From Pseudacidovorax intermedius (GTDB lineage: Bacteria; Pseudomonadota; Gammaproteobacteria; Burkholderiales; Burkholderiaceae_C): DNA of 64,000 nucleotides. The DNA lies in assembly GCF_001476815.1 (NCBI RefSeq), contig NZ_LDSL01000038.1, forward strand, positions 1-64,000, read 5' to 3'. The position numbers and the translations under genes were made by a program. Below the pieces are notes generated by a model. It had not been told where the DNA came from, did no database searches, and saw only the letters and a program-made list of their open reading frames with translations. This document shows, piece after piece, positions 26,150 through 36,177 of this stretch (position 1 is the stretch's first letter; each line of letters opens with the position of its first letter).

Positions 26150-27358
26150 ATGACCGACGCCTTCATCCTCGACGCCGTGCGCACGCCGCGCGGCAAGGGC
26201 CGCGCCAGCGGACGCCTGCACGAAGTGCCGCCCGCCCGGCTGGCGGCCGTGACCCTGGACGCGCTGCGCACGCGCAACGGCTTCGCGCCCGAGCAGATCA
26301 ACGACGTGATCCTCGGCTGCGGTGAGCCCTCGCTGGAGCAGGCCTCCAACATCGCCAAGGCCGCCACGCTGGCCACGCCGGGCTTCCGCGAGGTGCCCGG
26401 CGTCCAGCTCAACCGCTTCTGCGGCTCGGGCCTGGAGGCCTGCAGCTTCGCCTCGGCCATGGTCATGGCCGGCCAGGCAGACCTGATGATCGGCGGCGGC
26501 GTGGAGAGCATGTCGCGCGTGCCCATGTTCGCCGGCGGCGGTGCCTGGGTGACCGATCCGCAGATCACGCTGCCCAATCGCCTCGTGCCGCAGGGCATCT
26601 CGGCCGACCTGATCGCCACGCTGCACGGCTACAGCCGCCGCGACGTGGACGCCTACGCCGCCGAGAGCCAGCGCCGTGCCGCGGCGGCCTGGGCCGAAGG
26701 CCGCTTCGCCCGCTCGGTGGTGCCGGTCAAGGACATGCACGGCAACCTGCTGCTGGACCGCGACGAGCATGTGCGCGGCGACACCACGGTCGAGTCGCTG
26801 GCGCAGCTGGAGCCCTCCTTCACGCAGCTGGGCGAGAAGATGGGCTTCGACGCTGTCGCCATCCAGCGCTATCCGCAGGTGGGCGCCATCTCGCATGTGC
26901 ACCATGCGGGCAATTCCTCGGGCATCGTGGACGGCGCCTCCGCGGTGCTGATCGGCAGCCGCGCCATGGCCGACCGGCTGGGCCTCAGGCCGCGCGCCCG
27001 CGTGCGCAGCTTCGGTGCCGTGGGCAGCGAGCCCACCATCATGCTCACCGCACCGGCCGCCGCAGCCGAGGCCGCGCTGCGCCGCGCCGGCATGACGGCC
27101 AGCGACATCGACCTCTTCGAATGCAACGAGGCCTTCGCGGCCGTGGTGCTGCGCTTCATGGAAGCGCTGGGCGTGCCGCACGACAAGGTCAACGTCAACG
27201 GCGGTGCGATCGCCATGGGCCATCCGCTGGGTGCCACCGGCGGCATGCTGCTGGGCACGGTGCTGGACGAACTGGAGCGCCGCGACCTGGCCACCGGCCT
27301 CGTCACGCTGTGCGTGGGCGGCGGCATGGGCTCGGTGATGGTGATCGAGCGGGTGTGA
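26150..27358 (+). CDS. Acetyl-CoA acetyltransferase / 3-ketoacyl-CoA thiolase
   Basis: A 402-residue classical thiolase (FadA/PcaF type) that cleaves 3-ketoacyl-CoA with CoA to acetyl-CoA and a shortened acyl-CoA. The nucleophile is C91 in [11 protein letters not shown]. The other active-site residues are in [22 protein letters not shown] and CVGGGMGS near the C-terminus. Length is normal. It forms a functional pair with the multifunctional FadB-like gene 14 bp downstream. Confidence 0.93.
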   Translation: MTDAFILDAVRTPRGKGRASGRLHEVPPARLAAVTLDALRTRNGFAPEQINDVILGCGEPSLEQASNIAKAATLATPGFREVPGVQLNRFCGSGLEACSFASAMVMAGQADLMIGGGVESMSRVPMFAGGGAWVTDPQITLPNRLVPQGISADLIATLHGYSRRDVDAYAAESQRRAAAAWAEGRFARSVVPVKDMHGNLLLDRDEHVRGDTTVESLAQLEPSFTQLGEKMGFDAVAIQRYPQVGAISHVHHAGNSSGIVDGASAVLIGSRAMADRLGLRPRARVRSFGAVGSEPTIMLTAPAAAAEAALRRAGMTASDIDLFECNEAFAAVVLRFMEALGVPHDKVNVNGGAIAMGHPLGATGGMLLGTVLDELERRDLATGLVTLCVGGGMGSVMVIERV

Positions 27359-27372
27359 GGAGCAAGGAGCAC

Positions 27373-29505
27373 ATGGACATGATCGACTACCAGGTGGACG
27401 CGGACGGCATTGCCACCCTGCGCTGGAACGTGGCCGACCGGCCGATGAACGTGATGAACGCCGAGAGCACGGCGGCCTTCGACGCCGCGGTGCGGCGCGT
27501 GCTGGAAGACCCCGCCGTGAAGGGTGCCATCGTGACCTCGGCGCGGCCGGAGTTCGTGGCCGGGGGCGACCTGGACCTGATCCGCGGCATCGCCGACGCG
27601 CAGCAATCCTTCGCCGCATCGGGTCCGGTGAGTGCCACGCTGCGCCGGCTGGAGACCGGTGGCAAACCCTTCGTCGCCGCCATCAACGGCACGGCGCTGG
27701 GCGGCGGGCTGGAGCTGTGCCTGGCCTGCCATCGCCGCATCGCGGCCGACAACCCGCAGGCGCAGTTCGGACTCCCCGAAGTGACGCTGGGCCTGCTGCC
27801 CGCGGCCGGCGGCACGCAGCGGCTGCCGCGCATGATCGGCATCAAGAACGCGCTGCCCTACCTGCTGGAAGGCCGCAAGGTCGGGCCCGCTGCGGCGTTG
27901 GCGGCCGGTATCGTCGACGAGGTGGTGCCCGCCGACCAGCTGCTGGCCAGGGCCCGCGAGTGGCTGCTCGCCGAAGGCGCGAAGGCCACGGTCAAGCCCT
28001 GGGACGCCAAGGGCTTCAAGTTCCCGGGCGGTTCGCCGCAGACGCCGGGGCCCACGCAGCTCTTCTTCGGCGTGGGCGGCGGCCTGCTGCAGAAGACGCA
28101 GGGCCTGGTGCCGGCGCCCGAGGCCATCCTGGCCTGCGTGTACGACGGCTGCCAGGTGGACATCGACACGGGCCTGCGGATCGAGCAGCGGCAGTTCGCG
28201 CGCCTGGCCACCTCGCAGGCCACCAAGAACATGATCCGCACGCTGTTCTATGCCATGGGTGAGGCCAACCGACTGGCCGACCGGCCGCGCGGCGTTCCGG
28301 TGCGCAGCTACTCGCGCATCGCGGTGCTGGGCGCCGGCATGATGGGCGCGGGCCTGGCCTATGTGTCGGCGCAGGCCGGGCTGGAGGTGGTGCTGCTGGA
28401 CACCAGCATCGAGGCTGCCGAGAAGGGCAAGGCCTATGGCGCGAAGGTCATGGACGCGCAGGTGGCCAAGGGCCGGCTCGCCGCGGAAAAGCGCGACGCA
28501 ACCCTGGCCCGCGTGCGCTGCACCACCGACTATGCGCAGCTCGCCGGCTGCCAGCTGGTGATCGAGGCCGTGTTCGAGGACCGCGCCGTCAAGGCCGAGG
28601 TCACGCGCCGCGCCGAGGCGGCCATGGATGCGGATGCGATCTTCGCCACCAACACGTCGACGCTGCCCATCACGGGGCTGGCCGAGGTGTCGTCGCGGCC
28701 GGCGCAGTTCGTCGGGCTGCACTTCTTCTCGCCGGTGGAGAAGATGCCGCTGCTGGAGGTGATCCGCGGCGCGCGGACGAGTGAGGAGACCATCGCCCAT
28801 GCGCTGGACTTCGCCAAGCGCATCCGCAAGACGCCCATCGTGGTCAACGACTGCCCCTCCTTCTATGCCAACCGCGCCTTCGCCATGTTCCCCTACGAGG
28901 CCATGACGATGCTGGGCGAGGGCGTGGACCCGGTGCTGATCGAGAACGCCGGCCGGCAGGCGGGCATGCCGATGCCGCCGCTGGCGCTGATCGACGAGGT
29001 GTCGGCCGAGCTGCTGCACAAGGCCATGAAGCAGCTGCGCGCCGACCAGGGCGCGGCCTACCGCGAGCAGCCGCAGGACCATGTGCTGACCACCATGGTC
29101 GAGCGCCTGGGCCGGCTGGGCCGCAAGGTGGGGCAGGGCTTCTACGACTATCCGGCCGAGGGGGCCAGGCAGCTGTGGTCCGGTCTCGCGGAGGTCTTTC
29201 CGCGTGCGGCCGAGCAGCCGACGGTGGACGAGGTGCGCGAGCGGCTGATGTATTCGCAGTCGCTGGAGGCCGCGCGCTGCGTGGCCGAGGGCATCGTCAG
29301 TCCGCGCGATGCCGACGTGGGCTCGCTGCTGGGATGGGGCTTCCCGGCCGTGCTGGGCGGGGCGCTGGGTCAGATCGACACGGTGGGGTCGGCCGCCTTC
29401 GTCGAAGCCTGCGACCGGCTGGCTCGCCGGCATGGCGAGCGCTTCGAGGTGCCGCCCGCGCTGCGCGAGCTGGCCGCAAGCGGCGGGCGCTACCACCCGG
29501 CCTGA
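27373..29505 (+). CDS. FadB-type enoyl-CoA hydratase / 3-hydroxyacyl-CoA dehydrogenase
   Basis: A 710-residue bifunctional beta-oxidation enzyme. Residues about 1-190 are a crotonase domain with both hydratase glutamates present ([12 protein letters not shown] and [11 protein letters not shown]). Residues about 305-490 are the NAD-binding domain ([12 protein letters not shown]), followed by the catalytic [16 protein letters not shown] and the C-terminal dehydrogenase domains. It converts 2-enoyl-CoA to 3-ketoacyl-CoA and partners the thiolase upstream. Start ATG 27373 has AAGGAG 5-8 bp before it; ATG 27379 is an alternative. Confidence 0.93.
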   Translation: MDMIDYQVDADGIATLRWNVADRPMNVMNAESTAAFDAAVRRVLEDPAVKGAIVTSARPEFVAGGDLDLIRGIADAQQSFAASGPVSATLRRLETGGKPFVAAINGTALGGGLELCLACHRRIAADNPQAQFGLPEVTLGLLPAAGGTQRLPRMIGIKNALPYLLEGRKVGPAAALAAGIVDEVVPADQLLARAREWLLAEGAKATVKPWDAKGFKFPGGSPQTPGPTQLFFGVGGGLLQKTQGLVPAPEAILACVYDGCQVDIDTGLRIEQRQFARLATSQATKNMIRTLFYAMGEANRLADRPRGVPVRSYSRIAVLGAGMMGAGLAYVSAQAGLEVVLLDTSIEAAEKGKAYGAKVMDAQVAKGRLAAEKRDATLARVRCTTDYAQLAGCQLVIEAVFEDRAVKAEVTRRAEAAMDADAIFATNTSTLPITGLAEVSSRPAQFVGLHFFSPVEKMPLLEVIRGARTSEETIAHALDFAKRIRKTPIVVNDCPSFYANRAFAMFPYEAMTMLGEGVDPVLIENAGRQAGMPMPPLALIDEVSAELLHKAMKQLRADQGAAYREQPQDHVLTTMVERLGRLGRKVGQGFYDYPAEGARQLWSGLAEVFPRAAEQPTVDEVRERLMYSQSLEAARCVAEGIVSPRDADVGSLLGWGFPAVLGGALGQIDTVGSAAFVEACDRLARRHGERFEVPPALRELAASGGRYHPA

Positions 29506-29521
29506 GGGCAGGCGCGAGCGC

Positions 29522-30571
29522 ATGGACTACTCCGGCCGCTTCCGCCCGGTGCGCCCGCTGCGGCCGGAGGACGACTTCAACCATCCGGTGGAGGCGCATC
29601 CCTTCTTCAACGAAAGCCGCTACCTGCATCTGGTCGATGGCGCGCAGGGCCTGGGCGGCTGGTTCCGCGTGGGCCAGCGGGCCAACCAGGGCTTCGGCGA
29701 GATGACCGTGTGCCTCTACCTGCCGGACGGGCGCGTGGGCTTTCACCACGCGCGGCCGCAGGGCGTGGACCCGCTGCGTGCCGAAGCGGCGGGCCTGCAC
29801 TTCGAGGTGATCGAACCCTTCGCGCAGCGGCGGCTCACCTACCGCGGGCCGCTGCACGTGCTGCCGCACGGCGCGCTGATGGAAGACCCACGTGCGGCCT
29901 TCCAGGCGCATCCCGTGGTGGACTGCGAGGTCGATCTGTTGCTCGACGCCGTGGCGCCCCCGCATGGCGGCGAACTGCTGGACGACGCGGGCCGGCCCTA
30001 CGACGAGGGCGAGGGCCGCTACTTCGCCCGCGCCCACATCGACCAGTCGCTGCGCGGCCAGGGCCGCATCACCGTGGGTGGTGAATCGTGGACGCTGCAG
30101 GGCCATGGCCTCATCGACCATTCCTGGGGGCCGCGCATCTGGCAGGCCATTCCCTGGTACCGCTGGTTCCCGTGTACCTTCGGCGCGGACTTCGCCTTCT
30201 GCCTGATGGTGGTGCGCCAGGCCAACGGACGCCTGCTCAAGACCGGCTACCTGCACGACGGCGGGCCCGCGCTGCTGCATGTGGAGGAGATCGCGCTGGA
30301 AAGCCGCTACGGCGCCGATGGCTACCCGGCCGGCTTCCACCTGCGCTTCGTCGACGAGCGCGGCCGGAAGCACCAGGTCGAGGGCGAGACGGTGAACGCC
30401 TTGCCCTGCCGCCATGTGCGCCGGCTGGCCGACGGCCGCAGCGACCGCACCCGCATCATGGAAAGCCTCACGCGCTACCGCTGCGGCGGCCGCGAGGGTT
30501 GGGGCCTGGCCGAGTACATGGACCATGTCGATGCGCAGGGCCACTTCGAAGGCATGGCCGCGGGATGGTGA
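29522..30571 (+). CDS. Lipocalin-like (CrtC/AttH-type, DUF7064/7065-like) protein, triad copy 2
   Basis: A 349-residue beta-rich protein, the most diverged of three. It carries the canonical form of the motif, [12 protein letters not shown] (about 190-205), seen in carotenoid-hydratase/AttH-like lipocalin tandems; the other copies have WGxRDRSWG. It begins with [21 protein letters not shown] and has an aromatic-rich [10 protein letters not shown] stretch. There is no signal peptide. In this copy it precedes rather than follows the kinase gene, which starts within its last codons. The function is not known. Confidence 0.62.
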   Translation: MDYSGRFRPVRPLRPEDDFNHPVEAHPFFNESRYLHLVDGAQGLGGWFRVGQRANQGFGEMTVCLYLPDGRVGFHHARPQGVDPLRAEAAGLHFEVIEPFAQRRLTYRGPLHVLPHGALMEDPRAAFQAHPVVDCEVDLLLDAVAPPHGGELLDDAGRPYDEGEGRYFARAHIDQSLRGQGRITVGGESWTLQGHGLIDHSWGPRIWQAIPWYRWFPCTFGADFAFCLMVVRQANGRLLKTGYLHDGGPALLHVEEIALESRYGADGYPAGFHLRFVDERGRKHQVEGETVNALPCRHVRRLADGRSDRTRIMESLTRYRCGGREGWGLAEYMDHVDAQGHFEGMAAGW

Positions 30572-31584
30572 GCACCGCCGCCGACGACACGCTGGCGCCC
30601 GCGCTGCTGCGCCATCTGCGCGCGCACGATCCGGCCATCGACGCCGTGGAGGCGCTGCGGCCCGTGACCACCGGCGCCAGCCAGGAGATCTGGACCTTCG
30701 AGGCCTGCCGGGCCGGCACGCGCGAGCCCCGCGTGCTGCGCCGGGCGCGGTTGTGGAGCTGCGAGAGCCAGGCCATGAGTGCCGGCATGCCGGCCGAAGC
30801 CGCGCTGCTGCGCCTGGCCGGCCGCCATGGCGTGCCGGTGCCTGAAGTGTTCAGCGAGTTGGCGGACGACGAAGGTCTGGGCTCGGGCTACGTGATGGCC
30901 CATGTGGCGGGCGAAACCGCCGGGCCGCGCGTCGTGCGCGAGCCTGCGCTGGTGGCCGCCCATGGCCAGCTGCTGCGGGACTGCGCCGCGGCGCTCGCCC
31001 GGCTGCATGCCATTCCCGCCAACGCACTGCCGCCGCTGCGGGAAGGACAGGCGGCCGACGAGTTGCGCCACTGGGCGCAGGCCCATGCGGCCAACGGCAC
31101 GGCGCGGCCCGTCTTCAGTCTGGCGCTGCGCTGGCTCGAAGCCCACCGGCCGCCCGCGGTGGCACCGGTGCTGGTGCATGGCGACCTGCGCAACGGCAAT
31201 CTGGTCGTGGGGCCCGAGGGCCTGCGCGCCGTGCTCGACTGGGAATTGGCCCATCGCGGCGACCCCATGGAAGACCTGGGCTGGTTCTGCGTGAACGCCT
31301 GGCGCTTCGGCGGCACCGGCCGGCCCGCTGGCGGCTTCGGCACGCGCGAGCAACTGTTCGCCGCCTACGAGGCGGCCGGCGGCGCGCGGGTGGACCCGCA
31401 GCGCGTGCGCTTCTGGGAAGTGCTGGGCAACCTCAAGTGGGGCGTCACCTGCGACGCCATGGGCCTGGCCTGGCGCAGCGGGCAGGACCGCCGCATCGAA
31501 CGCCTGGCCATCGGCCGCCGCGCCACCGAGGTCGAGGCCGATCTTCTTCAACTCATCGCGCCCCGCGGCGCGGCGTCATCATGA
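30565..31584 (+). CDS. APH-fold phosphotransferase, triad copy 2 (LvaA/ACAD10-like)
   Basis: A 339-residue kinase-fold protein. The catalytic loop is HGDLRNGN (H205, D207, N212) and the metal site LDWELAHRGDP (D225); both are intact. The candidate ATP lysine position is Arg in RVLRRARL. It has the extended middle region (AMSAGMPAEAALLRLAGRHGVPVPEV) typical of the ACAD10/LvaA-like group rather than antibiotic kinases. ATG 30565 overlaps the upstream lipocalin-like gene and the stop overlaps the next start by four bases. A hydroxyacyl-CoA kinase is inferred from context. Confidence 0.8.
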   Translation: MVSTAADDTLAPALLRHLRAHDPAIDAVEALRPVTTGASQEIWTFEACRAGTREPRVLRRARLWSCESQAMSAGMPAEAALLRLAGRHGVPVPEVFSELADDEGLGSGYVMAHVAGETAGPRVVREPALVAAHGQLLRDCAAALARLHAIPANALPPLREGQAADELRHWAQAHAANGTARPVFSLALRWLEAHRPPAVAPVLVHGDLRNGNLVVGPEGLRAVLDWELAHRGDPMEDLGWFCVNAWRFGGTGRPAGGFGTREQLFAAYEAAGGARVDPQRVRFWEVLGNLKWGVTCDAMGLAWRSGQDRRIERLAIGRRATEVEADLLQLIAPRGAASS

Positions 31585-31964
31585 ACCTGCCTGCCCAGCC
31601 CGAGGAGATCCTGGCCGCGGCGCAGTCCGCCATCGAGGCGGCGGTGCGCCGGGAGGAGGGCGCGGGCCGATCCGACTTCGACCTGCGCGTGGCCGCGCGG
31701 CTGCTGGGCGTGCTCCAGCGCGAGCAGCGGCAGGGCGAGGCCGCGGAAGCGGAAGAGCGCGCGGGCCTCCTGCGACTGCTGTGCGCACATGGCATGGCCG
31801 ATGACGACTTGGCGGGCGGGGCGTCGGTGGACGAGCTGCGGCAGCGCCTGTGCGACGGCATGGCCGATGACCGGCTGGCGGTCGACGACCCGTCGCTGCT
31901 CGTCCATCTGTGGCGAACCACCCTGGCCCGACTGGCCATCGACAACCCGGCCTACCGGTGGTGA
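31581..31964 (+). CDS. DUF6285-like helical protein, triad copy 2 (LvaB-like)
   Basis: A 127-residue, predicted all-helical soluble protein (PEEILAAAQSAIEAAVRREEGAGRSDFDLRVAARLLGVLQREQ...). It is the shortest and most compact of three kinase partners here and probably shows the minimal domain. It is coupled to the kinase by ATGA and has no catalytic motif. It ends the operon that begins at 24165: a 148-bp gap with a new promoter follows. Confidence 0.6.
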   Translation: MNLPAQPEEILAAAQSAIEAAVRREEGAGRSDFDLRVAARLLGVLQREQRQGEAAEAEERAGLLRLLCAHGMADDDLAGGASVDELRQRLCDGMADDRLAVDDPSLLVHLWRTTLARLAIDNPAYRW

Positions 31965-31986
31965 AGCGGTTGACCGCGCCGTGCTT

Positions 31987-32014
31987 TTGATAAACCGACG
32001 CGTCGGGTTATAAA
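31987..32014 (+). promoter_or_regulatory. Promoter with TetR-type operator ahead of quinone reductase
   Basis: -35 TTGATA (31987-31992) and -10 TATAAA (32009-32014) are spaced by 16 bp. TAAACCG-ACGCGT-CGGGTTA (31991-32010) fills the spacer. It matches the locus consensus TA-N2-CCG-N6-CGG-N2-TA with changed N2 positions. A bound repressor would block RNA polymerase. Confidence 0.65.
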
Positions 32015-32112
32015 CAAGGGAGTCGTGCGATTCGCAGCCCGACGCCGCAGCGTGCCGCGCGGCGCGTCGCCGCCCCCTGTTCCCACGCCGAATCCCATTC
32101 AGGAGCCCTTCC

Positions 32113-32883
32113 GTGAACGTGCTGATCGTCCATGCCCATCCCGAGCCGCGCTCCTTCAACCGTGCATTGCTGGACACGGCCGTGCGCACGCTGGGCGAGC
32201 AGGGCCATCAGGTGGTGGTGTCCGACCTGTATGCCATGGGCTTCAACCCGGTGGCGGGCCCCGATGACTTCAGCGAGCGCCGCTTTCCCGATGCCCTGCA
32301 GTACGACCGCGAGCAGAAGCAGGCGTCGCAGCGCGGAAGCTTCGTGCCCGACATCCAGCAGGAGATCGACAAGCTGCTCGCCTGCGACCTGCTGATCCTG
32401 CAGTTCCCGCTGTGGTGGTTCTCGGTGCCCGCCATCCTCAAGGGCTGGATCGACCGGGTCTTCGTCAACGGGCTGGTCTATGGCGCGGGCGGCAAGCGCT
32501 TCGACCAAGGTGGGCTGCGCGGCCGGCGGGCCATGCTGTCCTTCACCACCGGCTGCTTCCCGGCCATGATGGACAGCGACGGCCTGCTGGGCGAGCGCGA
32601 CGTGATCCTGTGGCATCTGCAGCATGGCGTCTTCGGCTACAGCGGCCTGCAGGTGCTGCCGCCCTTCGTGGGCTGGGCCATCCAGTACAGCGACGAGGCA
32701 CAGCGAGCGGCCTATCTCGATGCCTATGCGCAGCGGCTGCGCGGCATCGAGGGCGACAGTCCCATGCCCGCACATCCACTCTCGGACTTCGGTCCCGACT
32801 GGCGGCTCAGGCCCGAGGTCGCATCGCGCACGGCCGGCCACCGCCGCGCCGCCGCCGCGCCCACGACGAGGCCGGACCTGTGA
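32113..32883 (+). CDS. NAD(P)H-quinone oxidoreductase, flavodoxin-like (NQO1/MdaB family)
   Basis: A 256-residue cytoplasmic flavoprotein reducing quinones by two electrons. It begins MNVLIVHAHPEPRSFNRAL (FMN/FAD phosphate loop). The family hallmark FPLWWFSVPAILKGWIDRVF lies at about residues 97-116. A Pro/Ala-rich tail extends beyond the fold. Start is GTG 32113 with AGGAG at 32101-32105. It is the first gene behind a TetR-type operator and overlaps the thioesterase gene by GTGA. A quinoid or aromatic intermediate, or redox stress from the oxygenase, would explain its presence. Confidence 0.9.
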   Translation: MNVLIVHAHPEPRSFNRALLDTAVRTLGEQGHQVVVSDLYAMGFNPVAGPDDFSERRFPDALQYDREQKQASQRGSFVPDIQQEIDKLLACDLLILQFPLWWFSVPAILKGWIDRVFVNGLVYGAGGKRFDQGGLRGRRAMLSFTTGCFPAMMDSDGLLGERDVILWHLQHGVFGYSGLQVLPPFVGWAIQYSDEAQRAAYLDAYAQRLRGIEGDSPMPAHPLSDFGPDWRLRPEVASRTAGHRRAAAAPTTRPDL

Positions 32884-33758
32884 GCGCCACTGTCCTCGTT
32901 CCCGATCTGGCCGACCGACTGCAGCTGCGCGCCGCCGGACCCGGCCGCTGGCGCAACCTTCATGGCGACGCCAACCAGAACGGCCGCGCCTATGGCGGCC
33001 AGCTGCTCGGCCAGGCCATGCGCGCCCTGCTGCTGGACATGCCGGCCGGCCGCGCGCCCACGATGATGCAGTTCCTCTTCCTGCAGGGTGCCATGCCCGA
33101 GCAGCCCATCGTCTTCGAGGTGACGCGGCTGCAGGAAGGCAAGCGCTTCAGCGCCCGCCATGTGCGCGGCACGCAGGGCGAACGCACAGTGCTCGATGCC
33201 CACGCGACCTGCGCCGCCGCCATGGAAGGGCCCTCGCACCGGCTGGGCAGTGCCGCGCCGCCTGGCGAGCAGCCGGCGATCCTGCCCACGCTCGACGACA
33301 TCCCCGCTGCCACGCGCGAGGCCCTGGCCCGCATGGGCGGCTACGGCCGAGGCTGCGATGCCGCGATCGATTTCCGCATTCCAGAGATGGAGCGCCAGCT
33401 CGATCCGCGGCGCGCCGGCCCGCAACTGCGCTACTGGCTCAAGGCGCCGCAGCCGCTGGGCGACGATCCGGCGGTGCAGATCGCCGCCTTCGCCTATCTG
33501 TCGGACTGGTGGCTCAACGCCTGCATGCTGTTGCCGCACCTGGGGGAGGCGGGCGAGCGGGCCATGTACATCTCAAGCCTCAACCATGCGCTGTGGCTGC
33601 ACGCCCCGCTGCGGGCCGACGACTGGCTGCATGTGCAGACCGCCTGCGTGCATTCGGCCGGCGGCCGGGGCCTGGCGGTGGCGCAGTACCACGATGCCGA
33701 CGGCCGGCATGTGGCCAGCGCCACGCAGGACTGCCTGATGGCCTTCGCGGGGCGTTGA
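32880..33758 (+). CDS. tesB: Acyl-CoA thioesterase II (TesB family)
   Basis: A 292-residue double-hotdog thioesterase that hydrolyses acyl-CoA to free acid and CoA. It has the family opening FHGD/LHGDANQNGRAYGGQLLGQAM, a YISSLNHALWLHAPLRADDWL stretch and a SATQDCLMAF end. It could recycle CoA from dead-end thioesters formed in the pathway. Start is GTG 32880 overlapping the previous stop. It is the last gene of a two-gene unit and converges with the ferredoxin gene. Confidence 0.9.
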   Translation: MSATVLVPDLADRLQLRAAGPGRWRNLHGDANQNGRAYGGQLLGQAMRALLLDMPAGRAPTMMQFLFLQGAMPEQPIVFEVTRLQEGKRFSARHVRGTQGERTVLDAHATCAAAMEGPSHRLGSAAPPGEQPAILPTLDDIPAATREALARMGGYGRGCDAAIDFRIPEMERQLDPRRAGPQLRYWLKAPQPLGDDPAVQIAAFAYLSDWWLNACMLLPHLGEAGERAMYISSLNHALWLHAPLRADDWLHVQTACVHSAGGRGLAVAQYHDADGRHVASATQDCLMAFAGR

Positions 33759-33767
33759 GCCGGCCTT

Positions 33768-34088
33768 TCAGACCTGCTCGTCGGGCAGTTGCACCCGCAG
33801 GCCCTCCAGCTCGGCCTGCATGCGGATCTGGCAGCACAGCCGGCTGGTCTCGCGCAGATCGGGCACACCCTCCAGCATGAAGGTCTCGGTCTCGGTGCGC
33901 GCGGGCAGCAGGGGCAGGAAGGCCGGGTCCACGTAGCCATGGCAGGTGGCGCAGCTGCAGGCCCCGCCGCAGTCGCCCAGGATGCCCGGCACGCCGTGGT
34001 CCACGGCCACCTGCATCAGGCTGCGGCCCACCGGCGCCTCGACGGCATGTTCGGCACCTTGGGGGTCGATGAATACAACGGTGGGCAT
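33768..34088 (-). CDS. [2Fe-2S] ferredoxin, putidaredoxin/adrenodoxin type
   Basis: A 106-residue electron carrier. Cluster ligands fit C40-x5-C46-x2-C49 and C86 in RLCCQIRM, the vertebrate/putidaredoxin pattern. C44 and C85 are extra cysteines beside the cluster. It would carry electrons from the ferredoxin reductase at 56743 to the Rieske oxygenase. It is transcribed divergently from the oxygenase gene across a 125-bp region containing a TetR-type operator, so both are probably controlled together. Confidence 0.92.
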   Translation of the reverse strand: MPTVVFIDPQGAEHAVEAPVGRSLMQVAVDHGVPGILGDCGGACSCATCHGYVDPAFLPLLPARTETETFMLEGVPDLRETSRLCCQIRMQAELEGLRVQLPDEQV

Positions 34089-34125
34089 GGGTCTTCGTCC
34101 TTCGTGAAAGTCGCTGAAACGGAGT

Positions 34126-34155
34126 TTGACATAGTCCGTCTCGTCGGACTATTAT
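34126..34155 (+). promoter_or_regulatory. Promoter with TetR-type operator ahead of Rieske oxygenase
   Basis: -35 TTGACA (34126-34131) and -10 TATTAT (34150-34155) are 18 bp apart. TAGTCCG-TCTCGT-CGGACTA (34132-34151), a perfect 7-bp inverted repeat, occupies the spacer. This is the best copy of the operator in the window, in the divergent region with the ferredoxin gene. Confidence 0.75.
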
Positions 34156-34213
34156 TCCATCAACGCAGTCGCCGGACAACACACACATCCACATCGAACG
34201 GAGGACCCCTGGC

Positions 34214-35515
34214 ATGGACCCTTGCGCCCACGTGATCCCCATTGCTCCCGTCGCCTCTGCCGCCGCTGCGGCAGCGCCGCGCTGGGACCAGCTCGTGCAC
34301 GACGGCCGCGTGCACGGCTCGCTCTACACCGATCCGGCCGTCTACGAGGCCGAGCTGGAGAAGATCTGGTTCCGCACCTGGGTCTACGTCGGCCACGAGA
34401 GCGAGATCCCCAACGCCAACGACTACGTCATGAAGTCCATCGGCCCCGAACCCGTGCTCATGACGCGCGACCGCACGGGCCGGATCCACCTGCTGCACAA
34501 CCGCTGCCCGCACCGGGGCAACCGCGTGTGCATGACGGAGCAGGGCAACGCGCGCTCCTTTACCTGCCCCTATCACGGCTGGACCTTCGCCAACGACGGC
34601 GCACTCAAAGGCTGGCCCTTTCCCTCGGGCTACGAGGGTGTGGACCGCAAGGACCATGGCCTGGGCAAGGTGGCCCGCGTCGCCAGCTACCGCGGCTTCG
34701 TCTTCGGCTCCATGGCGGCCGAAGGCCCCAGCCTCGAAGAGCATCTGGGTGCGGCCATGAAGTCCATCGACGCGCTGTGCGAGACCTCGCCCGAGGGCGA
34801 GGTGCAGGTGACCGCCGGCTTCCTCAAGCACAAGGTCAAGGCCAACTGGAAGTTCCTGGTCGAGAACGAGACCGACGGCTATCACCCCTCCTTCGTGCAT
34901 GCCTCGATCTTCGAAGTGGCGCAAAGCGGCATCGGCTCGCTCTACAGCGCCGAGTCGACCGCGGTCTCGCGCGACTTCGGCAACGGCCACACCGAGAACG
35001 ATCTGCGGCCCGAGTTCCGCAAGCGCGACGAGCCCATGTCCTGGTTCGGCACCACGGCCGACCGGCTGCCCGACTACACCGCGCGCATGAACGCGGCCTA
35101 TGGCGAGCAGAAGGCGCGCCGCATCATGATCGACGGCACGCCCCACATCATGATCTTCCCGAACCTGTTCATCGCGGAGATCCAGATCTTCGTGCTGCAG
35201 CCGCTGTCGGTGAACGAGACCGTGCAGCACGTGACCGCACTGCAGTTCAAGGGCGCACCCGACCTCAACCGCCGCATGCGCCAGCAGACCATGGGCTCGG
35301 TGGGGCCCGCGGGATTCCTGCTGGCCGACGATGCCGAGATGTACGAGCGCACGCAGATGGGCGTGCAGATGCGCAATCCCGAATGGCTGTTCCTCGGCCG
35401 CGGCATGCACCGCGAGCGCCGCGACGAGGACGGCTTCCTGATCGGCGACAACACCGACGAGGTGCCCAGCCGCGGCATCTGGCGCCATTACCGGCAGATG
35501 ATGGAGGCCGCGTGA
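34214..35515 (+). CDS. Rieske oxygenase, large (alpha) subunit, benzoate-dioxygenase-like
   Basis: A 433-residue terminal oxygenase subunit. The Rieske cluster ligands are C98-P-H100 and C118-x2-H121 (RCPHRGN and CPYHGW). The mononuclear iron site is D221-x2-H224-x4-H229 in NETDGYHPSFVHA. The region VARVASYRGFVFGS and the length resemble benzoate/toluate/anthranilate dioxygenases, so a ring or side-chain hydroxylation of an acid is plausible. The substrate cannot be fixed. The ribosome-binding site is CGGAGGA, about 9 bp before ATG. The beta-subunit gene overlaps its stop. No ring-cleavage dioxygenase is present in the window. Confidence 0.92.
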   Translation: MDPCAHVIPIAPVASAAAAAAPRWDQLVHDGRVHGSLYTDPAVYEAELEKIWFRTWVYVGHESEIPNANDYVMKSIGPEPVLMTRDRTGRIHLLHNRCPHRGNRVCMTEQGNARSFTCPYHGWTFANDGALKGWPFPSGYEGVDRKDHGLGKVARVASYRGFVFGSMAAEGPSLEEHLGAAMKSIDALCETSPEGEVQVTAGFLKHKVKANWKFLVENETDGYHPSFVHASIFEVAQSGIGSLYSAESTAVSRDFGNGHTENDLRPEFRKRDEPMSWFGTTADRLPDYTARMNAAYGEQKARRIMIDGTPHIMIFPNLFIAEIQIFVLQPLSVNETVQHVTALQFKGAPDLNRRMRQQTMGSVGPAGFLLADDAEMYERTQMGVQMRNPEWLFLGRGMHRERRDEDGFLIGDNTDEVPSRGIWRHYRQMMEAA

Positions 35516-36006
35516 TGCCGATGAGCCCCGAAGCGCGCGCCGCGCTGGAAGACGTCACGCAGTTCATCTACCGCGAGGCCCGTCTGCAGGACGAGCACCG
35601 CTACGACGACTGGGAAGCGCTGTGGACCGACGACGGCGTGTACTGGGTGCCCGCCAACGGCGACGGCGGTGACCCGGAGCAGGTCATGTCGATCATCTAC
35701 GACAACCGCTCGCGCATCGCACTGCGCATTCGCCAGTACCACACCGGCAAGCGCTTCAGCCAGACGCCGCAGTCGCGCCTGCGCCGGCTGGTGTCGAACA
35801 TCGAGGTGGAGCAGGACGATGGCCAGGAGCTGTCGGTGGGCTGCAACATGCTCATCTTCGAGAACCAGACCCGCGGCGACGTGCTCTGGGCCGCGCGCAC
35901 CGAGTACCGGCTGCGCCGCGTGGACGGCACGCTGCGCATGGTGCGCAAGAAGGTGAATCTGGTGAACAACCAGGACGCCCTCTATTCCATGGCCTTTCTC
36001 GTCTGA
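35515..36006 (+). CDS. Rieske oxygenase, small (beta) subunit
   Basis: A 163-residue structural subunit of the NTF2-like fold, with the typical TQFIYREARLQDEHRYDDWEALWTDDGVYWVP opening and RRVDGTLRMVRKKVNLVNN end. It assembles with the alpha subunit into an alpha3beta3 oxygenase in the known family. ATG 35515 overlaps the alpha stop; GTG 35512 and ATG 35521 are alternatives. A repeat-rich 171-bp gap follows. Confidence 0.92.
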   Translation: MPMSPEARAALEDVTQFIYREARLQDEHRYDDWEALWTDDGVYWVPANGDGGDPEQVMSIIYDNRSRIALRIRQYHTGKRFSQTPQSRLRRLVSNIEVEQDDGQELSVGCNMLIFENQTRGDVLWAARTEYRLRRVDGTLRMVRKKVNLVNNQDALYSMAFLV

Positions 36007-36017
36007 CATGAACCCAC

Positions 36018-36126
36018 CCCGTTTGGACTTCCTCACTGCGTGTGGAAGTCCCATCCCCCTCAAGGGGCGCACCCGGCGGCCGGGCAAAGCCCGTTCCGCG
36101 GGTGCACTGATATGGCCTGCTCCGCG
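36018..36126. repeat. Intergenic hairpin-rich repeat
   Basis: A compact series of inverted repeats: GGACTTCC-N11-GGAAGTCC (36025-36051, perfect), CCCCCTCAAGGGG, CCCGG-CGG-CCGGG, and two CCGCGG palindromes flanking TGCACTGATATGGCCTGCT. It resembles dispersed intergenic repeats of Comamonadaceae genomes as I remember them. It lies between the oxygenase operon and the next CoA operon and may work as terminator or RNA-stability element. Confidence 0.5.
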
Positions 36127-36177
36127 GCCATTCGATGGATAACTGACACGCCATCCATGGCGGACACGGAGACACGC

